A program made the position numbers and the translations under genes. The notes beneath the pieces were generated by a model, which saw only the letters and a program-made list of their open reading frames with translations, did not search any database and was not told the origin of the DNA. Of a DNA stretch of 64,000 nt, positions 27,814-38,916 are shown piece by piece. Source of the stretch: Pelistega ratti (GTDB taxonomy: Bacteria; Pseudomonadota; Gammaproteobacteria; Burkholderiales; Burkholderiaceae_B); contig NZ_CP047165.1 in the NCBI RefSeq assembly GCF_009833965.1, positions 868,001-932,000 on the forward strand, read 5' to 3'. Position 1 is the stretch's first letter. Each line of letters starts with the position of its first letter.

Positions 27814-28566
27814 TTATTTATGTAATCCACATTCTTTACTCTCTTGGTTTTCCCACCACCAACGACCAGCCCTTATATCTTCCCCTGCTTTAACAGGGCG
27901 TGTACAGGGATCACAACCAATACTCGGATAACCTTGTTGATATAGCGTGTTATACGGTACTTGATATGTCAAAATATATGCCCAAACCTCTTGTTCTGAC
28001 CAATCAAAAATGGGATTATATTTAGCCATTTGATGTTGCTTATCTTCCTCTACAAATGTCAACTCAGCTCGTGTAATTGACTGCTCTCGCCGTTGCCCTG
28101 TTATCCAAGCATCAGCATCTTTTAATGCATGTGATAAAGGTTCTATTTTTCGTAAAAAACAGCATTGACGGCGTAAAGCAACACTTTCATAAAAAGGGGT
28201 TTTGCCAAATTCTTCTACAAAAGCATTCGTCCTTACCATATCAGGCATAAAAATATGTGTCGTTAAATCAGGGTAATGCTTTATTAATACTTCCCATAAC
28301 GCTAATGTCTCTTTATGCAATAAACCCGTATTTAAGGTAAACACTGAAATCACTAAGCGATAACGCGCAATCATATCGGTTATTAACATATCTTCTACTG
28401 CCAAACTACTGGCTAATTTCACCATTTTATGTGTTTGAACAATACTTTCTAAACGCTCAGCTAATACCGCTATTTTGCTAGGTAATGCCTCATATACTTC
28501 TGTCGAAGGTCGAGGAATTTCCCAAAGTTTGGGTTTATAAAAATGTAATAATTCTTCAGCCGACAT
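27814..28566 (-). CDS. cysH: APS reductase (iron-sulfur, thioredoxin-dependent)
   Basis: 250 residues. The protein has both cysteine pairs that bind a [4Fe-4S] cluster in assimilatory APS reductases: RRQCCFLRK (CC, near residue 134) and [11 protein letters not shown] (CxxC, near 217), plus the catalytic C-terminal ECGLH. PAPS reductases of the E. coli type lack the first two pairs. Hence the substrate is most likely APS, reduced directly to sulfite. The start overlaps the end of cysG by 11 bases, with AAGAGG upstream inside cysG. The absence of cysC in the operon fits. Confidence 0.93.
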   Translation of the reverse strand: MSAEELLHFYKPKLWEIPRPSTEVYEALPSKIAVLAERLESIVQTHKMVKLASSLAVEDMLITDMIARYRLVISVFTLNTGLLHKETLALWEVLIKHYPDLTTHIFMPDMVRTNAFVEEFGKTPFYESVALRRQCCFLRKIEPLSHALKDADAWITGQRREQSITRAELTFVEEDKQHQMAKYNPIFDWSEQEVWAYILTYQVPYNTLYQQGYPSIGCDPCTRPVKAGEDIRAGRWWWENQESKECGLHK

Positions 28567-29995
28567 AAGCCACCTCTTTTGGGTTACTTACTACATCATC
28601 AGTAGGTAGATTATTCAGGACAGTTTGTTCACCAAACCACGCTAAATGATCGTGTAATTTGACTACCTCTCCTACAACAATTAACGCTGGGGTAGGCATA
28701 TTTTTTACTAAAGCGGGTAATTCAGCTAATGTACCCACTACTGTTTTTTGTGTAACTTGTGTACCTTGTGCAATGACTGCTACAGGGGTATCTGCTGCTC
28801 GACCATAACGCAGTAAACACGTTGCAATATCTGGGGCTTTTAATGTACCCATATAGATAACCAGTGTTTGCTTACTCCGCGCAAGACTTTGCCACTCATG
28901 CTTATCTTCCACCCCTGTCTTACGATGCCCTGTAACAAAAACAACACTCTGCGCATAATCTCTATGGGTTAATGGAATGCCAGCATAAGCCGTAGCACCA
29001 ATACCAGCGGTAATACCCGGCACAACCGAAAAGGGAATACCTTGTTCAGTCAATACTTCTAACTCTTCTCCACCTCGACCAAAGACAAAAGGATCACCTC
29101 CTTTTAAGCGAACAACACGTTTTCCTTGTTGGGCATATTGCACCAATAATTGATTTGTTGTTTCTTGTGAAATACAGGAACCATTTGCCCGTTTTCCAAC
29201 ATATACAAGTTGTGCATCTCGCCGAACTAAATCTAAGATTTCCTCAGAAACCAAGGCATCATATAACACAACATCGGCTTGTTGAATTTCTTGTAAACCT
29301 TTTAAGGTTAAAAGACCTGCATCACCCGGACCTGCTCCTACTAAGGAGACAAATCCACCTTGATAATCTTGATCTAATTGTTGTTCTAATTCTTGCTCTG
29401 CTTGCTGATATTGATGATTTTTCAGTAACTGATCAAATCGTCCATTAAATAGTTTTTCCCAAAAGCGGCGGCGTTCCGTAATTGTTTTTAATTTATGTTT
29501 AACCCTTGCTCGCCATTGACCCGATAACGTCGCCATTGCACCTAAATGTTGCGGTAATAAACTTTCTAATTTTTCTCTCAATAAACGGGCTAATACAGGG
29601 GCTTTTCCACCACTTGAAATAGCAATCTGAATAGGGTTACGATCAATAATAGAGGGAAAAATAAAGCTACAACGTGCTTGATCATCAACCACATTAACTA
29701 ATTTATACTGTTGTTGTGCCGATAGATACACTCGTTGATTTAATACTTCATCATTGGTGGCTGCGATAACTAAAAAAACGGTACGAATATGATCGGCTGT
29801 AAACTCCTTAGCAATCCATTCAATACGATGTTGGCTATATAGTTGATGCAAGGTATCTGTTAATGTATGTGCAACAACACGTACCTCTGCCCCCGCTTTT
29901 AGTAATAATTTGATTTTTCGCTCCGCAATATCTCCTCCTCCTACCACTAATACAGGGCGAGCTGTTAATTGAGCAAATACTGGAAAATACTCCAT
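28556..29995 (-). CDS. cysG: Siroheme synthase (dehydrogenase/ferrochelatase and methyltransferase)
   Basis: 479 residues. N-terminal domain (1-~215): NAD-binding '[20 protein letters not shown]' and '[20 protein letters not shown]', the precorrin-2 dehydrogenase/sirohydrochlorin ferrochelatase. C-terminal domain (~218-460): uroporphyrinogen III methyltransferase with '[15 protein letters not shown]', '[18 protein letters not shown]' and '[20 protein letters not shown]'. It makes the siroheme used by CysI. First gene of the cysGHDNJI operon; the promoter should lie in the 460-base gap upstream. Confidence 0.97.
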   Translation of the reverse strand: MEYFPVFAQLTARPVLVVGGGDIAERKIKLLLKAGAEVRVVAHTLTDTLHQLYSQHRIEWIAKEFTADHIRTVFLVIAATNDEVLNQRVYLSAQQQYKLVNVVDDQARCSFIFPSIIDRNPIQIAISSGGKAPVLARLLREKLESLLPQHLGAMATLSGQWRARVKHKLKTITERRRFWEKLFNGRFDQLLKNHQYQQAEQELEQQLDQDYQGGFVSLVGAGPGDAGLLTLKGLQEIQQADVVLYDALVSEEILDLVRRDAQLVYVGKRANGSCISQETTNQLLVQYAQQGKRVVRLKGGDPFVFGRGGEELEVLTEQGIPFSVVPGITAGIGATAYAGIPLTHRDYAQSVVFVTGHRKTGVEDKHEWQSLARSKQTLVIYMGTLKAPDIATCLLRYGRAADTPVAVIAQGTQVTQKTVVGTLAELPALVKNMPTPALIVVGEVVKLHDHLAWFGEQTVLNNLPTDDVVSNPKEVAYVG

Positions 29996-30457
29996 AAACC
30001 TACCTCATTTCAATGTTATAGAGAAGAGAAAAAGCGTTCACTTCTTTGTTATATACATTTGTTGCAAAAATGCTTGCTTGAGATATCTTTATAAAGGAAA
30101 ATAAATTTTTAAGAAAATAATAAAAAATTATTTTTTATTATTTACAGAAATAAGAACTTTTTATTAATTAGTTATAATTTTTAATTATATAGAAATATAT
30201 TATAAGCTATTGATAATACTGTATTTTTATAAATTATCTACTATACTAATTTCAAAACTTATAATATGAATAAGGATATACACTATCCGATTATGAAGAT
30301 ATAAAATCAAGTTATATATTCATTCACTCTACATACAAACTAACTAAATTTATCCCCCTACCTTTCAATAAGGGGATAAATAAAAAGTTAGCACTTAGCC
30401 CTAAGTCACAGAGACAATTACCCAATAAGGACTAGTAGTGTATTAATATAATACCCC
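29996..30457. other. Intergenic region upstream of the cys operon
   Basis: About 460 very AT-rich bases. It must hold the cysG promoter and probably an activator site, but I cannot place one. A hairpin TTTATCCCC (30349-30357) / GGGGATAAA (30372-30380) lies 70 bases after pepD and may be a weak pepD terminator, without a good T tract. Confidence 0.4.
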
Positions 30458-31897
30458 TTAAAACCCCTCTTTCAACAACTGACAAAAAACTTGCCAACAC
30501 TTATCTACAGAAGCAATTTCTACACACTCATTAGGTGAATGGGCTGAACGGATATTTGGACCAAAAGAAATCATATCCATTTTGGGAGCATGACCTTTTA
30601 AAATACCACACTCTAAACCTGCATGAATCACCTCAATCGTAGGTGCTTTGCCATAGAAATTGGTAAATAGAGTTTGGCATTTCGCCAATAAAGGTGAGCT
30701 TGGGTCTGGCTTCCATCCGGGATAATCATCACTAACCTCTACCATTGCACCTGCTAAATCTGCCAAAGCTTGTAAACGTTGCGATATATCGTCTTTAGGT
30801 GTTTCTAGTAATGAACGCATTAAGCAGTGAATTGTTAGTGATTGATTTTCTACGGCAACAACACCCATACTAATCGAAGTTTCTACAATACCTTTAAAAT
30901 CGGTACTCATTCTTAGTACACCATTCGGTATAGTACGAATTAATCGAATCATTTTAGCCGTATCAGCTACTGAGCAAGCTTCTGTTACGGTATTATTTTT
31001 CACCACACTCAGTTGTAGATGTGGTTCTATATCCCCTAATTCTGCTTTCAGTGTCGCTTCTAAGGTCTGAATAAGGGTATCAGGTAACTCGCCTTGGCAA
31101 ATAATATCCGCATACGCTTCTCGTGTAATCACATTACGCAAAGTGCCACCTTTAATATCTGCCAATTGGAAAGGCTGATGATGATATAACACATCCAATA
31201 CGCGTGCTAATACTAAATTAGCATTGGCTCGTCCTGTATGGATATCAATACCTGAATGTCCTCCTCTTAACCCTGATACTTGCACACGGTAAGCATTGCC
31301 CTGTGTCATAGATGTAATAAAGGGTAAAGAAAAAGTTGCATCTCGACCACCCGCACAACCAATAAATAATGCCCCTTCATCTTCTGAATCAAGGTTAATC
31401 AAATAAGGCGCGGTTAGCCATTCTGGTGATAAAGCTCTTGCACCTCCCATACCGATTTCTTCTTCAACGGTTAGGATAATATCAAGTGGCGGATGAGGAA
31501 TATCTTCTGAAAAAACAATAGCTAATGCCATCGCCGCACCAATCCCATTATCTGCACCTAATGTAGTATCTGTCGCAAAAAGCCATCCATCCACTATTCG
31601 TAATTGAATAGGATCAGTTTCAAATTGATGTGTACTCTCTACCGTTTTTTGTGCCACCATATCAATATGAGCTTGAATAGCCACACGAGCACGGTTTTCC
31701 ATACCTGCTGTACCATTCTTTTGAATAAGAATATTACCTATCTCATCACGCTTAACAGATAAACCTTTTTCTTCTGCTTTCTTGATAATAAAATCCCGTA
31801 GTGCTTGCTCATGAAAGGTGGGATGAGGGATTGCACATATATCACTAAACCATTGCCATACGGGTTGGGGGGTAAAAGCGACAATTTCTTTTGACAT
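30458..31897 (-). CDS. pepD: Cytosol nonspecific dipeptidase (aminoacyl-histidine dipeptidase)
   Basis: 479 residues from ATG 31897 (AGGA six bases upstream; another ATG directly precedes it). M20-family di-zinc peptidase that splits dipeptides such as beta-Ala-His in the cytosol. Metal and catalytic motifs: 'AIQAHIDMVAQK' (His and Asp, residue ~75), 'TTLGADNGIGAAM' (bridging Asp), 'TVEEEIGMGGA' (Glu pair, ~145), 'LINLDSEDEGALFIGCAGG' and C-terminal 'SFGPNIRSAHSPNE'. Length agrees with E. coli PepD (485). Single gene. Confidence 0.95.
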   Translation of the reverse strand: MSKEIVAFTPQPVWQWFSDICAIPHPTFHEQALRDFIIKKAEEKGLSVKRDEIGNILIQKNGTAGMENRARVAIQAHIDMVAQKTVESTHQFETDPIQLRIVDGWLFATDTTLGADNGIGAAMALAIVFSEDIPHPPLDIILTVEEEIGMGGARALSPEWLTAPYLINLDSEDEGALFIGCAGGRDATFSLPFITSMTQGNAYRVQVSGLRGGHSGIDIHTGRANANLVLARVLDVLYHHQPFQLADIKGGTLRNVITREAYADIICQGELPDTLIQTLEATLKAELGDIEPHLQLSVVKNNTVTEACSVADTAKMIRLIRTIPNGVLRMSTDFKGIVETSISMGVVAVENQSLTIHCLMRSLLETPKDDISQRLQALADLAGAMVEVSDDYPGWKPDPSSPLLAKCQTLFTNFYGKAPTIEVIHAGLECGILKGHAPKMDMISFGPNIRSAHSPNECVEIASVDKCWQVFCQLLKEGF

Positions 31898-32202
31898 CAT
31901 TATTCCTAAAATATAATTAAACCCTATCTTGTGATTTATATAATACTTATATCAATAAGTAAGGTCTATAAGATAAAAGTAAAAACTTATTTTAACAGAC
32001 TGTTGCAATAAGATTAAGTAAACGCATACGATTAAGATTTATATATAAAACAATCTTTACTCTATTTTGCCTTAGATAATATTGTAAAACGACTGAAAGT
32101 AACTAAGAACATAATAGAATGCTACTATTTAACCTAAAATCTTATCTATTCTCTATAGATAAGTAAACCCATAGAAAAATATATAGAAAATAAGTAGATA
32201 AC
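31898..32202. other. Intergenic region between the BetT-like gene and pepD
   Basis: About 300 AT-rich bases upstream of pepD. I see nothing in it beyond the expected pepD promoter region. Confidence 0.3.
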
Positions 32203-32232
32203 AAAAAAGCGAGGTGCTATTACCACCCCGCT
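32203..32232 (-). terminator. Terminator of the BCCT transporter gene
   Basis: On the minus strand AGCGGGGTG pairs with CACCTCGCT (one G-T pair) around a 7-base loop, followed by TTTTTT. It begins 20 bases after the stop. Confidence 0.85.
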
Positions 32233-32251
32233 CTTTTTATACATTATCTTA

Positions 32252-34246
32252 TTAGTTTGATGTTTCCCCATCAATCGGTGCTTGCATCATTAAAGCAAGC
32301 TCTTCTGTATGCATCAAGTTAAGGTAACGTTGATATTGTTTAAGAATATCCGCTATTAACTCTTCTTTATTCATGTACTGTACATCATAACCAATACGAC
32401 CATCACCAAAATAGGTAAAAGGTTCATGCACCTCGGTTTTATCCAATTTTGGTAAAGCATCTTCATCGGCTAGTGCATCATGAACTTTAGAGGACTGTAC
32501 TTTAACCCCATATAAGAAATTACGCCACTGTCCTTTTTCAATCACTAATTCCATTGCCATTTCAGGCTCTGTAAATTCATTAATAATCACTTGTAATTGA
32601 TGCTTATTAACTAATTCTTGACGTAAAGATTCAAAAGCAGGACGTACAGTTTTCTTAAAGAAATTATCCATATCACTGGCTTGTGTTTGATGAAGAATTT
32701 GATTTAAATGTTGTTTCCAACGATCACCACTCCAGAAAACACTCGCAGCATTTAATTTCTTATCAAAATAACGGGCATCTGAACGTAAACCTCTTATCAA
32801 ACTAACACACATACCAACCATAATCACCATAAAGGGTAAGGCAACAATTAATGTAACCGCTTGTACCGCACCCAAGCCATCTGTCCGTAATAAAGCAATT
32901 GCCATGGTAATCAGTAATATCCCCCACAGAATACTTTGCCAGCGTGGACTAGGTCGGCTACTTCCCCCTGAAGCAATATTATTTAATACAATAATACCTG
33001 AGTCAGCAGAGGTAATAAAGAACATCGATAAAATAATTAAAGCAACAATACTACTAACTTGGTAGAAAGGAAAATGCCCTAAGAATTTAAAGAGTAAAAT
33101 TTCTGGTGTACTCGTAAAGGCAGATAAAGCACCATTATTTACCTCATTTACCCAAAGTCCTGAATTACCAAAAATAGTAAACCACAATAAACTAAATACC
33201 GTAGGGGCAATTAAAACACCAATAACAAATTCTCGGATTGTACGGCCTCTGGAAATACGAGCAATAAACAAGCCAACAAAAGGAGCCCAAGAAGCCCACC
33301 ATGTCCAGTACAATACCGTCCACCCTGTAAACCAAGCCTGATGTTCTGTATCATACGAGAAAGTTTTAAAACTCATCTCTGTAACATGACTAAGGTAATA
33401 ACCCACATTTTCAACAAACGATCCGAGTAGTTTTACCGTAGGACCATAAAAGAGAATAAATAATAAAAGGGATAATGCTAATAATAGGTTTAATTCACTC
33501 AAGCGTCTAACACCTTTACCCACACCTGATATAGCAGATAAAATTGCGACAGAAGTCACCACGATGATAATCAGCATTTGAGGATAAAAACCAACCTCAT
33601 CAACAATCCCAAGACTGTGTAAACCTGAATTTAATTGGATTGCACTAAACCCTAATGTCGTAACAATACCAAAAACCGTTGCCAATAGTCCGAAACCATC
33701 AATCACATTACCTACTGTACCATTAATTTTTTCTTTAAATAGCGGATAGAATGTTGAACGTAATGATAAAGGTAAACGATAACGATAGCCAAAAAAGGCT
33801 AAGGCTAATGCCATAATGCCATAAATCGCCCACGGATGAATTCCCCAATGGAAAAAGGTATAAAGCATGGCATTTTTATCAATATTATCCTCGGTAATCG
33901 GTGATGCATAGTGCATTAAAGGCTCTGCTACACCAAAATACATTAATCCTACACCCATACCTGCGGCAAATAGCATCGCTAGCCATGAGAAGAAAGGATA
34001 TTCTGGATCTTCATCATCTGCTCCTAAGCGAATATCACCTAGGCGGCTACATACTAATGCAATTAAAAAAGCTAAAAATAAAGATACCGCTAAGATATAA
34101 AACCAACTAAAATGGTTAAAGGTAAAAGCCTGAGCAATATCTAAGGTTGTTTTCATTTTTTTAGGAACTATCATTCCTAGTGTCCCGATAATCACCATAA
34201 AGATAAAACTCGGGATAAATACTTTTAAATTAAATGTCGTCTTCAT
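32252..34246 (-). CDS. BCCT family transporter, BetT-like
   Basis: 664 residues with 12 predicted membrane helices and a C-terminal cytoplasmic domain of ~170 residues, the layout of BetT (choline, proton-coupled) rather than the shorter glycine betaine transporters. Family motifs: 'GMGVGLMYFGVAEPLMHYASP' (helix 3, split here by length limits as GMGVGLMYFGVAEPL), and the aromatic box 'WTVLYWTWWASWAPFVGLF' in helix 8 followed by 'ISRGRTIREFV'. Substrate is probably choline, betaine or carnitine. The long tail senses osmolarity in BetT; here that is inference. Monocistronic. Confidence 0.9.
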   Translation of the reverse strand: MKTTFNLKVFIPSFIFMVIIGTLGMIVPKKMKTTLDIAQAFTFNHFSWFYILAVSLFLAFLIALVCSRLGDIRLGADDEDPEYPFFSWLAMLFAAGMGVGLMYFGVAEPLMHYASPITEDNIDKNAMLYTFFHWGIHPWAIYGIMALALAFFGYRYRLPLSLRSTFYPLFKEKINGTVGNVIDGFGLLATVFGIVTTLGFSAIQLNSGLHSLGIVDEVGFYPQMLIIIVVTSVAILSAISGVGKGVRRLSELNLLLALSLLLFILFYGPTVKLLGSFVENVGYYLSHVTEMSFKTFSYDTEHQAWFTGWTVLYWTWWASWAPFVGLFIARISRGRTIREFVIGVLIAPTVFSLLWFTIFGNSGLWVNEVNNGALSAFTSTPEILLFKFLGHFPFYQVSSIVALIILSMFFITSADSGIIVLNNIASGGSSRPSPRWQSILWGILLITMAIALLRTDGLGAVQAVTLIVALPFMVIMVGMCVSLIRGLRSDARYFDKKLNAASVFWSGDRWKQHLNQILHQTQASDMDNFFKKTVRPAFESLRQELVNKHQLQVIINEFTEPEMAMELVIEKGQWRNFLYGVKVQSSKVHDALADEDALPKLDKTEVHEPFTYFGDGRIGYDVQYMNKEELIADILKQYQRYLNLMHTEELALMMQAPIDGETSN

Positions 34247-34493
34247 CTGTTATATCTCAATATAATATATCTATCTTCCAGTAAAAAACACAATTTATTG
34301 TAACACAAGAATTTTTTAATGAATAATAACCACTAAAAACCCTTTTATAAAAAGGGTAAATCTCTTATAATAAAACAGTTAAATAACGCTCGAAAAATAA
34401 CCCTTTATTCATCACTGCTTGTAAATATAAACTTTAATTTCTAAATCTTTATAACAATGGTAGAATGAGAAATAACGTTAAAAAGAGTACACA

Positions 34494-35525
34494 ATGAAAC
34501 AAACTTTATCTATACAGTCTATTTTAGATTTAGAAAATAACCAAGAACGCGAGTCTGCTGTTGTTAAGTTATTAAATAAAGCGTTACAAGATGAAGACTA
34601 CTCATTTGCTCAAGAAGTGGCGGAGTTTATCTTGTATCATGGTATCGTAGGATTGCATTTTTCCTATCGTTTACAACTATATAGTATCTCTTGGCTTAGC
34701 AAATACTACCATTCTATGCGTATAGGAGAGCATCAGGATAATTCATTAACAGAAGATGATATTACCAATGGTGCTTTGTCATGTGCACTTAAATTTAGAG
34801 ACGTTATTCCTGGTATAGCATTTGATATTGAAGCAAGCCCCGAAGAAATCGAAAAGGGAAATGATCAAATGTTTACCTTTTACACCTTATCTGGGCTTTC
34901 TACTGATTCTGTCTATCGCTCTGTTATGCTACAGTGTATTTTAATGGGAGATGAAGAATCAACACGAGAACTCTTTGATATATGGCAAACTAAACAAGCC
35001 TGTGAACAACTACCTGATTGTCAAGCCTGCGTACAACATAGTTTAGTCGAGTATCACCACTTTTTAGGGGATTTTGAACAAGCACTAAAAGAGGCAACGC
35101 CTATTCTTGAAGGTAAAGTATCTTGCGAGCATATTCCTCAAGCGAGCTACTATCCTATTATAGATAGTCTTATTCGCCTAGGGAAATATGAACAAGCCAA
35201 CTCATTACTTGATGAGGCAATCACCCAAATAGAAGACGAAGAAAATACCTACTTATTCCATATTCCTTATATGGCACAGCTACTCACACGCTTAAATCGT
35301 AGTGAAGAAGCTTCTGAATTATTACAACACTATAATAACGATTTAGTCCGCCTAGGTAGTATATATCCTTATGTCTATCTACAGTATTTAGTCGCACTTT
35401 CCCCTTATCATCCTGATGCACTTTCTGATGCAAAACGTTTAGCCAAATTATTTGATGAACGAAACGAAAATAGCTACTACCAAGCTTATGTAGAATTTAT
35501 GTATGCCAAGACAACTATTCACTAA
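34494..35525 (+). CDS. TPR-like hypothetical protein
   Basis: 343 residues, cytosolic, helical throughout, with degenerate tetratricopeptide-like repeats ('SLVEYHHFLGDFEQALKEAT', 'PIIDSLIRLGKYEQANSLLD', 'PYMAQLLTRLNRSEEASELL'). A cysteine set in the middle (ACEQLPDCQACVQH, then KVSCEH) could bind a metal. The arrangement recalls TPR proteins of actinobacteria in which a DCxxC-H motif precedes the repeats (memory, weak). No enzyme domain. It stands alone between the BCCT transporter and leuS. Function unknown. Confidence 0.65.
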   Translation: MKQTLSIQSILDLENNQERESAVVKLLNKALQDEDYSFAQEVAEFILYHGIVGLHFSYRLQLYSISWLSKYYHSMRIGEHQDNSLTEDDITNGALSCALKFRDVIPGIAFDIEASPEEIEKGNDQMFTFYTLSGLSTDSVYRSVMLQCILMGDEESTRELFDIWQTKQACEQLPDCQACVQHSLVEYHHFLGDFEQALKEATPILEGKVSCEHIPQASYYPIIDSLIRLGKYEQANSLLDEAITQIEDEENTYLFHIPYMAQLLTRLNRSEEASELLQHYNNDLVRLGSIYPYVYLQYLVALSPYHPDALSDAKRLAKLFDERNENSYYQAYVEFMYAKTTIH

Positions 35526-35665
35526 TTCAATCATCTCATCAGATTATCATTGGTTTTTAGACCTAAGGGTAAAATGACCACGATAATAGACACTTCGTTT
35601 TATAATAGAGTGTTTTAGGGTTTCTTTACCTATTTATTTTTACTTCAAATTAACTGCTATTAATT

Positions 35666-38320
35666 ATGTTAGATCAATACCAACCCCAACTCGTTGAAAA
35701 GAATGTACAAAAACAATGGGCTGACGGTGATGTTTACCGTGTGACAGAATATGCCAAAGATAAAAATGGCAATGACAAGCCCAAATACTATGCGTGTTCT
35801 ATGCTTCCCTATCCAAGTGGTAAACTGCATATGGGACACGTTCGCAACTACACCATCAACGATATGCTAACACGTCAGTTACGCATGAAAGGCTATAATG
35901 TCTTAATGCCTATGGGGTGGGATGCTTTTGGTATGCCTGCTGAAAATGCGGCAATTAAGTCTAATGTACCCCCAGCACAATGGACATATGCCAATATTGA
36001 CTACATGAAAAGTCAGCTTAAAGCGATGGGATTTGCGATTGACTGGTCTCGCGAAATGACAGCTTGCGATCCAGAATACTATCGTTGGAATCAATGGATG
36101 TTCCTCAAGATGCTTGAAAAAGGTATCGCTTATCGTAAAACGCAAGTCGTTAATTGGGACCCTGTTGATAATACTGTACTCGCTAATGAACAAGTAGTTG
36201 ATGGTCGTGGATGGCGTTCTGGTGCTTTAGTGGAAAAACGAGAAATCCCCGGCTATTACTTACGCATTACAGACTATGCAGAAGAATTATTAGATTGTGT
36301 TAAACACCATATGGACGGTTGGCCTGAACGTGTCCGTATCATGCAAGAAAATTGGTTAGGCAAAAGTGAAGGGATTCGCTTTGCCTTTACACATGATATT
36401 CGTAATGAACAAAATGAGCTTATCCAAGATGGTCGTCTCTACGTTTTTACGACTCGTCCCGATACCATTATGGGCGTAACTTTCTGTGCCGTTGCACCAG
36501 AACACCCACTCGCAACAGAAGCCGCTCGCCGTAATCCTGCATTAAATGATTTCATTGAGCAAGCTAAACTGGGTGGAACAACTGAAGCAGAGATGGCAAC
36601 CAAAGAAAAAGAAGGTGTATTCACTGGTTTTTATGTTACCCACCCTCTCAATGGACAACAAGTTCCTGTATGGATTGGTAACTATGTCCTAATGAGCTAT
36701 GGGGACGGTGCAGTAATGGGCGTTCCCTCTCACGATGAACGTGATTTTGCCTTTGCTAAAAAATACCAATTACCCATTATTCAAGTTATTGATTTCAAAG
36801 ATAAAATATATTCAACAGATGCTTGGCAAGAATGGTATGGTGATAAACAAACAGGGGTTTGTATTAACTCTGGGGTATTAGATAGTTTAAACTTCAAGCA
36901 AGCTTCTGATAAAGTCGCTCAATTACTAACCGATAAGGGTATGGGCGAAAAACAAACTACGTGGCGTTTACGTGATTGGGGTATTTCTCGCCAACGCTAT
37001 TGGGGAACACCTATTCCTATTATCCATTGCCCTGATTGTGGCCCCGTTCCTGTACCAGAAAAAGACCTACCTGTTGTATTACCAGAAGATCTTATTCCTG
37101 ATGGTACTGGTAATCCACTTAATAAATGCGAGGCTTTCCTCAAATGTCATTGTCCTCAATGTGGCAAAGAGGCACGTCGGGAAACAGATACCATGGATAC
37201 TTTTGTAGATTCTTCATGGTACTTTATGCGTTATACCTCACCCAATAATCAACAAGCTATGTTTGATGAGCGTAATGACTATTGGATGCCAATGGATCAG
37301 TATATTGGTGGAATCGAACACGCTGTCATGCATCTTTTATATGCCCGTTTTTGGTCAAAAGTATCTCGTGATTTAGGTTTAGTAAAGTTTGATGAACCAT
37401 TTACTAATTTACTTACGCAAGGTATGGTACTAAACCATATCTATAACCGCCGAAATGAAAAAGGGGGTATTGAATATTTCTGGCCAGATAAAGTCGAAAA
37501 TATCTATGGTGATAAAGGTCAAATTATTGGTGCAAAATCACTAGAGGATGGTTTACCCGTTAATTATGCAGGTATTGGCACAATGTCTAAATCAAAGAAT
37601 AACGGTGTTGATCCTCAATCTATTATTGATACCATGGGCGCAGATACAGCTCGCTTATTTGTCATGTTTGCTAGCCCACCAGAACAAACCTTAGAATGGT
37701 CAACAACGGGCGTAGATGGTTCTAACCGCTTCTTACGTCGTTTATGGACAATGGCATATAACCATCGTGAAATCGTTGCCCGTGCCAAAACAGAAGTTGA
37801 TTTTTCACAAGCGCCTAAAGCAGTTAAAGCACTTCGCCTAACGGCACATCAATTACTTCGTCAAGCAAATTATGACTATGAGCGTATGCAATACAATACC
37901 GTTGTATCCGCTAATATGAAGCTACTCAATGCCATTGAAGATGCTAAACTTGAACCATCTGACTATAGCGATGCAGCTCTTAAAGAAATTATTGGGATAT
38001 TATTGCGTATGCTTTACCCTGCTGTCCCTCATATTACCTATACTTTATGGCAATCACTTGGCTATGACAAAGTATGGGGAGATCTCTTAGATGCACCATG
38101 GCCTGAAGTGGATGAGTCTGCATTAGTAGCAGATGAAATTGAAATGATGCTTCAAATTAACGGTAAACTTCGTGGTGCCATCACCGTACCTAATGGTGCT
38201 TCTAAAGAAGAGATTGAAGCATTAGCACTTGCTCACCATCAGATTACAAAACACTTAGAAGGACGTACGCCTAAACGTATTATTGTTGTTCCTAATAAGC
38301 TTGTAAATGTTGTAGGTTAA
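35666..38320 (+). CDS. leuS: Leucyl-tRNA synthetase
   Basis: 884 residues, class Ia. '[15 protein letters not shown]' holds the HxGH motif (~residue 47); the CP1 editing domain includes '[13 protein letters not shown]' (~265) and '[10 protein letters not shown]'; a zinc-type insertion has 'HCPDCGPVP' and '[18 protein letters not shown]'; '[13 protein letters not shown]' is KMSKS (~640); the anticodon-binding and C-terminal domains follow. First gene of the leuS-lptE-holA-proA run. Confidence 0.98.
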   Translation: MLDQYQPQLVEKNVQKQWADGDVYRVTEYAKDKNGNDKPKYYACSMLPYPSGKLHMGHVRNYTINDMLTRQLRMKGYNVLMPMGWDAFGMPAENAAIKSNVPPAQWTYANIDYMKSQLKAMGFAIDWSREMTACDPEYYRWNQWMFLKMLEKGIAYRKTQVVNWDPVDNTVLANEQVVDGRGWRSGALVEKREIPGYYLRITDYAEELLDCVKHHMDGWPERVRIMQENWLGKSEGIRFAFTHDIRNEQNELIQDGRLYVFTTRPDTIMGVTFCAVAPEHPLATEAARRNPALNDFIEQAKLGGTTEAEMATKEKEGVFTGFYVTHPLNGQQVPVWIGNYVLMSYGDGAVMGVPSHDERDFAFAKKYQLPIIQVIDFKDKIYSTDAWQEWYGDKQTGVCINSGVLDSLNFKQASDKVAQLLTDKGMGEKQTTWRLRDWGISRQRYWGTPIPIIHCPDCGPVPVPEKDLPVVLPEDLIPDGTGNPLNKCEAFLKCHCPQCGKEARRETDTMDTFVDSSWYFMRYTSPNNQQAMFDERNDYWMPMDQYIGGIEHAVMHLLYARFWSKVSRDLGLVKFDEPFTNLLTQGMVLNHIYNRRNEKGGIEYFWPDKVENIYGDKGQIIGAKSLEDGLPVNYAGIGTMSKSKNNGVDPQSIIDTMGADTARLFVMFASPPEQTLEWSTTGVDGSNRFLRRLWTMAYNHREIVARAKTEVDFSQAPKAVKALRLTAHQLLRQANYDYERMQYNTVVSANMKLLNAIEDAKLEPSDYSDAALKEIIGILLRMLYPAVPHITYTLWQSLGYDKVWGDLLDAPWPEVDESALVADEIEMMLQINGKLRGAITVPNGASKEEIEALALAHHQITKHLEGRTPKRIIVVPNKLVNVVG

Positions 38321-38347
38321 TTGCTTTTATCAAAGGATTTGGCTTTT

Positions 38348-38890
38348 ATGCAAACGAAAAAAACTGCTATTTCTTACCGTTTACTACTAGGTTTACTTGC
38401 CTTTTGCGTTTTTCTAACTGCTTGCGGTTTTAAAATGCGTGGTCAAACTGACCTACCTTATAAAACGGTTTATACCAATATTTCCCGTAATACTAGTTTT
38501 GGGATTTATATTTATCGTTTGCTAAAAGCTAGTTCTCCCGATACAGTAATGGTAGATGATGCTAAAGATGCTGATATCATCATCACTCAACTGAGCATGA
38601 ATCGTAACCGTACCGAAGTTTCTCTTGATGCAGATGGTAAGGTGGAAGAATATGAACTAGGGATTTCTTTACACTTTACCGTTACAGATAACCAAGGTAA
38701 TGTTTTAATTGAGCCTTCTTCTTTAGATAGCACACAACTACTACCTTATGACGAAGATGTTGCCGATGCTAAAAACGCAGAGATGTCATTGGTGTATAGC
38801 AATATGGAAAAAAGTATTGCCGATAGACTTTATCGTCGCCTTATTTCTGAATCGCTGGTAGAACGCTATCGTTACTTTAATCCTCAGTAA
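38348..38890 (+). CDS. lptE: LPS-assembly lipoprotein LptE
   Basis: 180 residues from ATG 38348, which puts a short lipoprotein signal at the N-terminus with lipobox LTAC (Cys at residue 27 region); AAAGGA lies upstream. The product 'CGFKMRGQTDLPYKTVYTNI' shows the typical start of mature LptE. LptE plugs the LptD barrel in the outer membrane and helps insert LPS. The gene follows leuS closely and precedes holA, the usual order in beta- and gammaproteobacteria. Confidence 0.93.
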   Translation: MQTKKTAISYRLLLGLLAFCVFLTACGFKMRGQTDLPYKTVYTNISRNTSFGIYIYRLLKASSPDTVMVDDAKDADIIITQLSMNRNRTEVSLDADGKVEEYELGISLHFTVTDNQGNVLIEPSSLDSTQLLPYDEDVADAKNAEMSLVYSNMEKSIADRLYRRLISESLVERYRYFNPQ

Positions 38891-38916
38891 CTTATCTCTT
38901 TTTACCCTCTTCTACT

